The notes under the pieces were generated by a model. The model was not told the DNA's origin, did not search any database, and worked only from the letters and a program-made list of their open reading frames with translations. Made by a program: the position numbers and the translations under genes. 10,578 bases of DNA from an uncultured Flavobacteriales bacterium (GTDB lineage Bacteria > Bacteroidota > Bacteroidia > Flavobacteriales > Crocinitomicaceae). The stretch is taken from contig CAMLET010000066.1 in NCBI GenBank assembly GCA_946479125.1, positions 1-10,578 of the forward strand. Reading direction: 5' to 3'. Below are positions 1-5,296 of this stretch, one piece after another (the stretch's first letter is position 1; every line of letters starts with the position of its first letter).

Positions 1-8
1 GTGAGAAG

Positions 9-31
9 TGAGCCATCTGGTAAGTGGCTCA
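9..31. repeat. Short inverted repeat (hairpin) at window edge
   Basis: The arms TGAGCCA (9-15) and TGGCTCA (25-31) are perfectly complementary over 7 bp, with a 9-base loop. The hairpin has no strong T-tract directly after it on either strand, so it is only weakly terminator-like. It could close a gene lying left of the window. No coding signal is visible here. Confidence 0.35.
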
Positions 32-53
32 TAACACGTCCAATTTTATTTGT

Positions 54-69
54 GTCCGCCGCGGCGGAC
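54..69. repeat. 16-bp perfect GC-rich palindrome
   Basis: GTCCGCCGCGGCGGAC is a perfect palindrome with no spacer. It is almost pure G+C inside an AT-rich intergenic stretch. A second GC-rich inverted repeat (84-99) and the decamer CGGACGAGCG (126-135, minus strand) lie close by. The grouping suggests a dispersed intergenic repeat family rather than a protein-binding site, but one copy cannot settle this. Confidence 0.6.
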
Positions 70-72
70 GGG

Positions 73-99
73 AAAAGAAAAAATGCCGGCTTGCCGGCA
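73..99 (-). terminator. Rho-independent terminator-like hairpin after the MORN-repeat gene
   Basis: Read on the minus strand, the arms TGCCGG and CCGGCA (within 84-99) form a 6-bp GC-rich stem around a CAAG tetraloop. A T-rich run interrupted by one C (73-83) follows at once. The hairpin starts about 55 bases past the stop of the minus-strand gene ending at 154. Position, orientation and T-tract all fit intrinsic termination of that transcript. Confidence 0.6.
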
Positions 100-100
100 C

Positions 101-140
101 TTCATTATCCATCTGTGTTCCTCTGCGCTCGTCCGCGGGA
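101..140 (-). repeat. Degenerate CACAGAT-type intergenic repeat
   Basis: On the minus strand this reads CCCG, then CGGACGAGCG, then CAGAGGAACACAGATGGAT. The ACACAGAT word and the exact decamer CGGACGAGCG both recur at 3290-3331 on the + strand. Similar noncoding CACAGAT/CGCAGAT-like sequences are familiar to me from Bacteroidota genomes; that is recollection and was not checked. No coding potential was seen. Confidence 0.4.
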
Positions 141-153
141 AAAAAGCAGTCTT

Positions 154-1857
154 TTATCTCGGTGAAAACTGAATCTCGTTACCGTCCGTTTTTATGATCT
201 GAATACCATATTCAAAATCCAATTCCTTCACCACGTTACCTTTCTTGTCGTAGATCTTCATTTTACCGTGCTTCAAACCATTTTTGTAATCACATTCGCT
301 AATGATATCTCCACGACGGTCATATTGAGTGGTTTTTCCTTCCAGTTTTCCTTCTTTGTACGTGTACTCTATACTCGGATTTTTTCCACCAGGCCAGTAG
401 GCATACCATGTTCCGTCTTTTTCACCGTCTTTGTATTCGCCTTCCTCTGTTTTCTTATAATCTTTTTGAGAATAGGAAACCCATGGACCATCTTTTACGC
501 TTTCAAGTGATTCGTAATCCTTCAAAATACCGTATTCTATCTTAGTTTTTCGCTTAACTATTTTGTAAGTCCCAACGTCTTTTGGTTTTCCATTTTCGAA
601 ATAGTCGATCCATTCTCCCGTTTTCAAACCTTCTTTGTAGGTTCCGGTAAGCTTCAATTTACCGTTTGGATAATTGGAAGTCCAGTCTCCGTGAAGCATT
701 CCTGCTTTGAACGTACTTTTATTCTTAAGCTCTCCTGTTTCCCAGTAATTTAACCATTCACCTTCTTCCTTTCCGTTTACGTAATTACCCGACATCAATA
801 ATGTTCCGTCTTCGTACCACGTTTCCCATTTGCCGTTTTTTTCGTCGTTGGCGTAAGTTCCGATCTTGAATTTAGAACCGTCTTCGTAGTAATAATTCCA
901 TGTTCCAGTGCGCAAACCGTCTTTATAAAAAGCGACATAAGAAGTTTTTCCGTTGGGATGATAATATTCCCAACGTCCGTCCTGCAAATCGTCTTTAAAC
1001 TTACCTTCCATGTCCTTGGTTTTGATGTTGGTATACCAAACCCAGTTTCCGGTTTTCTTTCCGTATTCATACCTTCCGGTAGTTCTTGGAATGGAGTCGT
1101 CGTAGAATGAATTGTAGTCGCCGTGAAGCTGACCTTTTTTGTAATTCACTTCTTTTTCAATATCGCCGGTGTAGAAATAGTAGATCCACTTTCCATCTAC
1201 TTCGCCAAGATCAAAATTTCCTTCCAGCAAAGGATATCCGTAGATGCTGTATTCAGCAAAAGCGCCATTTTTATAACCGTTTTTGTAGGTATATGTTTCC
1301 TTTAAAGACCCTGTGGTATAAAAGACGTCGTATTCTCCATTTCCATCTTTGATCAATTGTGTGTGAAGTGAATCTGGTAACCAAAACTCCCAAACAAGCA
1401 CCAAAGAATCTAAATATTCGTCACGTTCCTTTGCTTGTCCGGTTAAGTAGTATTCCATCCACATTCCGTTGGGTTGATTGTTGCGATAATTTCCTTCGCT
1501 TTTCAACTTTCCGTTTTCGTACCATTCACGTGAAATAGAATCCTGCATTCCTTTTTTGAAGTAACCGATCTGCTTCATTTTGCCGTTGCTGTACATCGAT
1601 TTTACTTCACCATTCAGTTTTCCTCTGTAATAGTTGCGTTCTTCTACCAATTGGCCGGTTTCATCAAAGTATTGCCATTTCCCGTGTTCATCGGTGGTTT
1701 CGCCCAGCAAATCTTTGTAGTAATATCCCTGCGACTGAACTTTTGTACGGTTAATGTCGTAGTAGAAATACACTTTTTTGGTTTGAAAATCTTTCGAAAT
1801 AGGCTGTGCCGAAAGCGTTAAGGAGAAAAAACAAGTTATGACGAATAACCACTTCAT
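154..1857 (-). CDS. Secreted MORN-repeat (YwqK-like) protein
   Basis: This 567-residue protein begins with a signal peptide (MKWLFVITCFFSLTLSAQ), so it is exported to the periplasm or beyond. The rest is about 20 degenerate repeats of roughly 23 residues with the pattern GxWxxYyxnGxlkxxGxYkxG, typical of the MORN_2/YwqK family. Such repeats form a beta-strand solenoid and usually act as binding or scaffold modules; no catalytic residues are visible. Some databases label the family as an antitoxin after Bacillus YwqK, but no toxin lies beside it. I chose the ATG at 1857 because the signal peptide then starts at residue 1 and a -7-like box lies about 37 bases upstream. A start 13 codons earlier would fall inside that box. 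The gene lies 84 bases downstream of the LysE-family gene on the same strand and ends before a hairpin terminator. The family call is firm; the role is unknown. Confidence 0.9.
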   Translation of the reverse strand: MKWLFVITCFFSLTLSAQPISKDFQTKKVYFYYDINRTKVQSQGYYYKDLLGETTDEHGKWQYFDETGQLVEERNYYRGKLNGEVKSMYSNGKMKQIGYFKKGMQDSISREWYENGKLKSEGNYRNNQPNGMWMEYYLTGQAKERDEYLDSLVLVWEFWLPDSLHTQLIKDGNGEYDVFYTTGSLKETYTYKNGYKNGAFAEYSIYGYPLLEGNFDLGEVDGKWIYYFYTGDIEKEVNYKKGQLHGDYNSFYDDSIPRTTGRYEYGKKTGNWVWYTNIKTKDMEGKFKDDLQDGRWEYYHPNGKTSYVAFYKDGLRTGTWNYYYEDGSKFKIGTYANDEKNGKWETWYEDGTLLMSGNYVNGKEEGEWLNYWETGELKNKSTFKAGMLHGDWTSNYPNGKLKLTGTYKEGLKTGEWIDYFENGKPKDVGTYKIVKRKTKIEYGILKDYESLESVKDGPWVSYSQKDYKKTEEGEYKDGEKDGTWYAYWPGGKNPSIEYTYKEGKLEGKTTQYDRRGDIISECDYKNGLKHGKMKIYDKKGNVVKELDFEYGIQIIKTDGNEIQFSPR

Positions 1858-1893
1858 GGACGTTAATTTATACTGTATAAGTAAATTTCGCCT

Positions 1894-1901
1894 CAAAGTT
1901 A
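1894..1901 (-). promoter_or_regulatory. Bacteroidota-type -7 box for the MORN-repeat gene
   Basis: The minus strand reads TAACTTTG, an exact match to the TAnnTTTG consensus of the Bacteroidota primary sigma factor. Transcription would begin near 1887, giving a leader of about 30 bases before the ATG at 1857. I do not see a good TTG or TTTG -33 element at the expected distance, so the call rests on the -7 box and its position. Confidence 0.45.
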
Positions 1902-1941
1902 CTTTATAGTCTTTGCAGAAAGAGTGGAAATTGGGAAAGTT

Positions 1942-2670
1942 TTAAATATGATTTGGTGATAAGTGCTTCAAAGCCGAGTTTAGTGGCTCACCTAAATAGT
2001 CGATATAAGTGTCAATTGTGTTCAATTCAAGGATGAAAACAATGCCCTTTAATAGTAGAACGATTCCGGTAATGAAGATGATCAATCCGGTAAGGCGATT
2101 CAATCCAACCAATACTTTATCGGTAATAAATGGTCGAAGTTTCTTTGCTCCGAGAACCTTTAGAACATCAACAGAAAAGAAAGTTACCAGAATGATGATA
2201 ATATAAAGCTCCATGCTCTGTCCTTCCTGAATTGATTTCCCATTTCCCTGTGCACCATTTGCAATTACTGAGAACCAGTAAATAATTACCGCGGGATTGG
2301 CGAAATTCAGTAAGAAACCTTTTAAACCCAGTGTCAAATAATCTTTTGCCTGAAAGGTGATGTTGTCTTTTTCAACTTCTTCTTTTGGCTTCTTGAAAAG
2401 CATAAAAAACCCGAAAAAGATGAAAATGGTTCCCCCGATAAGTTTAAAAAGGTATTGCTGATCGCCTGAAATGATATGATTTACCTGATTGTAAAAAATG
2501 TAGGCGATAAGGATGTAAATGATATCTGAAAGTAAAACTCCAAGGTCAAAACTTAAAGCAGCACGAACACCTTTACGAATACTAATGTCGAGCAGCATGA
2601 AAAACACTGGACCGATCAATACGCTAAGTATAAATCCAGTTACAACGGCTTTGACGATTAGTTCTAGCAA
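1942..2670 (-). CDS. LysE/RhtB-family amino-acid exporter
   Basis: This is a polytopic inner-membrane protein of 242 residues with about six membrane segments, matching the LysE/RhtB family, which exports amino acids or related small solutes. The N-terminal signature is present: a hydrophobic segment with GFILSVLIGPVFFMLLDIS, then RKGVRAAL and LGVLLSDIIYILIAY. The second-half motif NFANPAVIIYWFSV matches the family's conserved Asn-Pro in the fourth segment. The frame is open further upstream, to GTG at 2817 with ATGs at 2799 and 2748. I prefer TTG at 2670 because family members start just before the first helix, the extra residues do not look like the family, and a TATATTTG box sits 22 bases upstream. 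The start is uncertain; the family is secure. The substrate cannot be told from sequence. The MORN gene follows after 84 bases. Confidence 0.82.
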   Translation of the reverse strand: MLELIVKAVVTGFILSVLIGPVFFMLLDISIRKGVRAALSFDLGVLLSDIIYILIAYIFYNQVNHIISGDQQYLFKLIGGTIFIFFGFFMLFKKPKEEVEKDNITFQAKDYLTLGLKGFLLNFANPAVIIYWFSVIANGAQGNGKSIQEGQSMELYIIIILVTFFSVDVLKVLGAKKLRPFITDKVLVGLNRLTGLIIFITGIVLLLKGIVFILELNTIDTYIDYLGEPLNSALKHLSPNHI

Positions 2671-2691
2671 TGTGTTTTTGTTGAGTTTATA

Positions 2692-2699
2692 CAAATATA
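2692..2699 (-). promoter_or_regulatory. Candidate -7 box for the LysE-family gene
   Basis: The minus strand reads TATATTTG, matching TAnnTTTG exactly. It would give a very short leader to the TTG start at 2670. No convincing -33 TTG lies at 17-23 bases, and the region is AT-rich, so a chance match is possible. Confidence 0.35.
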
Positions 2700-2773
2700 A
2701 CAAACTAAGCCAGTAATCGAAGGGAATATTGATTCCGCTTTTAGTCATTAATCGTCCTAAAAAATCACAGAGT

Positions 2774-2807
2774 TTTGTGTTAAACTGGAAGGAAGTCATT
2801 ACATTTG
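2774..2807 (+). promoter_or_regulatory. Bacteroidota-type promoter for the 119-residue protein gene
   Basis: TTTG (2774-2777) and TACATTTG (2800-2807) are separated by 22 bases, matching the -33 TTTG and -7 TAnnTTTG pattern within its usual spacing. Transcription would begin near 2814, about 30 bases before the ATG at 2845. The promoter overlaps the open N-terminal extension of the divergent LysE-family frame, which is another reason to shorten that gene. Confidence 0.65.
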
Positions 2808-2844
2808 CACGTCGCACAAGTGTGACATAACAAATCGTAAGCGT

Positions 2845-3204
2845 ATGAAAACGGCAATTGCCAACAAGAAATTAGAAGCAATTATTGCTAAAGTGGAAAA
2901 AGAAGGACCACTTTATAAAGGAATAGTTGAAGATTTAAAGGAGCTTCGCGAACAAGCTTTGAAAGAGCAAGATCCTTTGGTGGTTAAAGTTTTGCGTTTG
3001 TCTTACGAGTACATTGTGGAAAATGAATCTTTTGATGTTCAGGCTCAATACGAGGAAGATGAAGAAGGAAATGAATATCCTTTGGAAATTGAAGACCAAG
3101 AGAATTTGTTGTACTTGTTGAACTTGCTGAAAAATGCAGATCACAAGATCAACAGAGAAGAAATTAAAGATTACCGCACATCTTTGAAGCAAGAGCTTTA
3201 CTAA
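2845..3204 (+). CDS. Conserved-looking small acidic protein of unknown function
   Basis: I do not recognise a named family in this 119-residue protein. It has no signal peptide or membrane segment and should be cytoplasmic. It appears mostly helical: a lysine-rich N-terminus (1-20), amphipathic helices around 25-62, a strongly acidic linker (EEDEEGNE near 70-77), and a final helical part (84-118) with leucine-rich LLYLLNLLKN. It looks real because it has a good promoter with a leader of about 30 bases, a clear ATG, and a strong terminator 21 bases after the stop. It therefore appears to be monocistronic. It is divergent from the LysE-family gene and is followed by the acyltransferase gene on the same strand, from which the terminator separates it. 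Its compact helical, acidic character would suit a protein-binding adaptor or a regulator, but that is a guess. Confidence 0.8.
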   Translation: MKTAIANKKLEAIIAKVEKEGPLYKGIVEDLKELREQALKEQDPLVVKVLRLSYEYIVENESFDVQAQYEEDEEGNEYPLEIEDQENLLYLLNLLKNADHKINREEIKDYRTSLKQELY

Positions 3205-3224
3205 GATTTCGAAATAACTTTTGG

Positions 3225-3260
3225 AAAACCGGTCCCGTACATACGAGAACCGGTTTTTTT
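3225..3260 (+). terminator. Strong intrinsic terminator after the 119-residue protein gene
   Basis: AAAACCGGT (3225-3233) pairs perfectly with ACCGGTTTT (3249-3257). The CGT/ACG core can extend the stem inward around an ACAT loop. The T-run continues to 3260. The hairpin begins 21 bases after the stop at 3204. The flanking A and T runs make it potentially active in both directions, but the only gene ending here is on the + strand. Confidence 0.85.
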
Positions 3261-3289
3261 GTGCAAATTACTTTTGATGTTTTTATTCC

Positions 3290-3331
3290 CCCACAGATAC
3301 ACAGATTATTTGCTCGCCTACCGGACGAGCG
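3290..3331 (+). repeat. CACAGAT-type intergenic repeat with GC-rich inverted repeat
   Basis: Two tandem ACAGAT words (near 3293-3306) are followed by an inverted repeat, GCTCG (3312-3316) and CGAGC (3326-3330), with a 9-base loop. The exact decamer CGGACGAGCG (3322-3331) also occurs on the minus strand at 126-135, again next to an ACACAGAT word. The two sites look like diverged copies of one noncoding repeat. It lies between a terminator and the acyltransferase gene. Confidence 0.45.
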
Positions 3332-3373
3332 AAGTCTGAGGCCGATTAGACAAGACGTTCTCCGAAATTCCAC

Positions 3374-3381
3374 TATTTTAG
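3374..3381 (+). promoter_or_regulatory. Weak -7-like box directly before the acyltransferase start
   Basis: TATTTTAG differs from TAnnTTTG at one position. It ends 7 bases before the GTG start, so transcription would begin at or next to the start codon and the mRNA would be nearly leaderless. I see no good -33 element. The call depends mainly on position. Confidence 0.3.
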
Positions 3382-3388
3382 CACTACT

Positions 3389-4354
3389 GTGAAAGAAAAA
3401 CCGCAATTTCTTGGTCATATCGAATCGCTGCGAGCAATTGCTGCATTGATCGTTGTTGCTTTTCACTTCATCACCTTCGAAGATGCGAAAGGAGCTTTAT
3501 TTCAAAATGAGTCATTGCGGGCTTGTGCAGAATTTGGCGCGCAGGGTGTTGAGCTTTTCTACATCATTTCGGGATTTGTGATCTACAATTCCCTTACGGG
3601 CAGAGATTACACCTTCAAAATGTATCCACGGTACTTGCTGAAGCGATTTCTGCGCATTTTTCCTCCTTTTTTGGGAGCCATTCTACTCATTTGCCTCACG
3701 CCGTTTATCTGGAAAGGCGATTATCCCTATTCTTTTAATCAGATTGTTCAGAATGCCTCGCTTACTGTGGATTTATTTGGAAATACAAGTTGGTTGAATC
3801 CCATTTTTGCTACTCTTAAAGTAGAATTTCTGTTTTACTTGATCATCGGTTTTCTGGTCATTTTCACGACGAAGAATACGTGGTTTTACCTTGTTATATC
3901 GGGACTAGCTTTGATCTGTGTTGTCTTTTTCCCAACTGTTGATCTGGTTCACAACATTCCTTTTTTTTTAATTGGAATTGCTTGCTCTCAGGTGTATAAG
4001 TCGAAGGATGAGGTGTTGAATTATAGTTTGATAGCGGCATGTTTGATGATTATTGGTTTTCGATTATTCCCTGAAGATCTGGTTATTGCTGTAATCGCGA
4101 TTGTGTTTTTATTGTGGATAAAGATCAAAAGCCGTTTTCTGGAAAGAATAGGGGAGTTCTCTTATTCCTTGTATTTGGTGCACGGACTTTCAGGTGGATT
4201 AGTGCTTTACGTCTGCAAATCAGGAAAGCTGGGTGAACTGAATCCTTGGCTAATCTTGTTCCTTTCTGTTTCAGCTGCAATCGTCAGCGCATATGTGTTT
4301 TTCAGAATTGTGGAGAAGCGCGCGATGAGATGGTCAAAGGCAATTGAAAATTGA
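3389..4354 (+). CDS. Acyltransferase-3 family membrane enzyme
   Basis: This 321-residue protein belongs to the acyltransferase-3 family (OafA/NodX-like), inner-membrane enzymes that usually move acetyl or other acyl groups onto surface sugars. The family's N-terminal signature is present as ESLRAIAALIVVAFH, with the likely catalytic His26 and Arg15. It is followed by GVELFYIISGF (53-63), the basic RFLRIFPPF (86-94), Glu146 in LKVEFLFYL, and the C-terminal GEFSYSLYLVHG (255-266). I count about nine to ten membrane segments, and the length is normal for a stand-alone enzyme without an SGNH domain. The start is GTG at 3389. The only later Met before residue 100 (Met78) would remove the catalytic His. 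The stop lies inside an inverted repeat shared with the convergent GT2 gene side. The acceptor is unknown; the neighbouring glycosyltransferases make a glycan plausible. Confidence 0.88.
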   Translation: MKEKPQFLGHIESLRAIAALIVVAFHFITFEDAKGALFQNESLRACAEFGAQGVELFYIISGFVIYNSLTGRDYTFKMYPRYLLKRFLRIFPPFLGAILLICLTPFIWKGDYPYSFNQIVQNASLTVDLFGNTSWLNPIFATLKVEFLFYLIIGFLVIFTTKNTWFYLVISGLALICVVFFPTVDLVHNIPFFLIGIACSQVYKSKDEVLNYSLIAACLMIIGFRLFPEDLVIAVIAIVFLLWIKIKSRFLERIGEFSYSLYLVHGLSGGLVLYVCKSGKLGELNPWLILFLSVSAAIVSAYVFFRIVEKRAMRWSKAIEN

Positions 4355-4482
4355 TAATGGAAAATGTAGAAGTCCGGAAAGTGTTATTCGTAGTGAAGGT
4401 TGAAGAAGTGTTTGACAATAGAAGAGTCGCGTTGTATTTACGTAACTCGTTCTTTTCAATTCTCCATTTTACATTTTCAATT
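4342..4482. repeat. Imperfect inverted repeat between convergent genes
   Basis: The 30-base left arm (4342-4371) and the reverse complement of the right arm (4453-4482) match at 23 of 30 positions by my hand alignment, including a perfect AATTGAAAAT end. About 81 bases separate the arms. The left arm overlaps the last codons and TGA of the acyltransferase gene; the right arm stops two bases before the GT2 stop codon. It could be a miniature mobile-element relic, a Bacteroidota intergenic repeat, or a long-range bidirectional terminator. I see no target-site duplication. Confidence 0.5.
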
Positions 4483-4484
4483 AA

Positions 4485-5201
4485 CTAGTTGCTAAACTTA
4501 TATTTGATAATGCAGAAGATTGCTCTAAAACCATCTTTCCAACCAATTTTTTTTCCTTCTTCGTAGGTTCTTCCGTAGTACGAAATACCAACTTCGTAGA
4601 TCTTGATTGCTTTACGCTTGGCTAATTTGGCAGTTATTTCGGGCTCAATTCCAAAACGACGTTCTTTGATCTTAATGTCCTGGGCAATCGATGTTCGAAT
4701 TAACTTATAACACGTTTCCATATCCGTTAAGTTAAGATTCGTCATCATGTTCGATAAACCGGTAAGGAACTTATTTCCTTTGGAATGCCAGTAAAACAAA
4801 ATGCGATGAGGTTGGTGACCCATAAAGCGTGACCCGTAAACAACATCAGCATTGTCTTTGAAAACAGGTTTCAACATCAGGTTATATTCCTCCGGATCGT
4901 ATTCCAAATCCGCGTCCTGAATAATAATGTATTCTCCGGTAGCTTCCTGAATTGCTCTGTTGATCGCTGCTCCTTTTCCCTGATTATAAGGCTGAGAAAA
5001 CAAACGAATATCCATGTCTGGATTAGCTGACATGTATTTTTCAATATTTTCAACGGTGTTGTCTTTGGAACAATCGTTCACAATTACAATCTCCTTCTCA
5101 ATATTATTGTCCAAAACAACAGCCTTGATTCGATCTAAAATAAGATGAATGGTTGGACCTTCGTTGTAAGCGGGAATAAGTATGGAGAGCTTTTGAATCA
5201 T
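4485..5201 (-). CDS. GT2 glycosyltransferase, DPM1-like polyprenyl-phosphate sugar synthase
   Basis: This 238-residue cytoplasmic GT-A fold enzyme resembles dolichol-phosphate mannosyltransferase and bacterial polyprenyl-phosphate hexosyltransferases, which move a sugar from a nucleotide donor to a lipid phosphate. It shows the N-terminal IPAYNE (9-14), the nucleotide-binding VNDCSKDNT (41-49), the metal-binding QDADLEYDP (95-103), GSRF (123-126), TDMETCYK (159-166), GIEPEITAK (184-192) and a C-terminal [17 protein letters not shown]. It has no C-terminal membrane helices, unlike ArnC/GtrB-type relatives, so it should be soluble or peripheral. The start is the ATG at 5201, five residues before the first beta strand. 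It lies 95 bases downstream of a GT-C-like gene on the same strand, a natural user of the lipid-linked sugar it would make. The exact sugar is unknown. Confidence 0.88.
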   Translation of the reverse strand: MIQKLSILIPAYNEGPTIHLILDRIKAVVLDNNIEKEIVIVNDCSKDNTVENIEKYMSANPDMDIRLFSQPYNQGKGAAINRAIQEATGEYIIIQDADLEYDPEEYNLMLKPVFKDNADVVYGSRFMGHQPHRILFYWHSKGNKFLTGLSNMMTNLNLTDMETCYKLIRTSIAQDIKIKERRFGIEPEITAKLAKRKAIKIYEVGISYYGRTYEEGKKIGWKDGFRAIFCIIKYKFSN

Positions 5202-5236
5202 TGAAAAATATTAAATCAGAAAAGCATTCCTGATTT
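5202..5236 (-). terminator. Possible weak hairpin terminator after the GT-C-like gene
   Basis: On the minus strand AAATCAG (5230-5236) and CTGATTT (5213-5219) form a 7-bp stem with a 10-base loop, followed by AATATTTTT. The stem is AT-rich and the T-run is delayed, so any termination would be partial. It sits just before the GT2 start and could also act as a leader structure. Confidence 0.3.
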
Positions 5237-5296
5237 TAGAGTTGTAAATATAGTTATTTTCTGATGTGCTGAATTCCGATATCGAGGTACTTTATG

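Noticed and set aside
1..165. Open + strand frame from the left edge to a TGA at 163-165
   Set aside because: It runs through palindromes, a terminator hairpin and a CACAGAT repeat, and the translation has no protein-like pattern. It also overlaps the end of the MORN gene on the other strand.
795..1352. Frames of 60-91 codons overlapping the MORN gene on both strands
   Set aside because: They sit wholly inside a well-supported gene and lack family features, promoters and sensible N-termini.
154..1857. A toxin-antitoxin system, because YwqK relatives are often labelled antitoxins
   Set aside because: The protein has a signal peptide and about 20 repeats, and no toxin-like gene adjoins it; the neighbour is a LysE-family exporter.
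2935..3466. Minus-strand frames over the 119-residue gene, its terminator and the acyltransferase start
   Set aside because: They cross a strong terminator and antisense two supported genes; the cysteine-rich stretch is composition from intergenic DNA.
4355..4484. A small gene or RNA inside the 81-base interior of the inverted repeat
   Set aside because: No start with a protein-like frame, promoter box or compact RNA fold was seen; I only support the inverted repeat itself.
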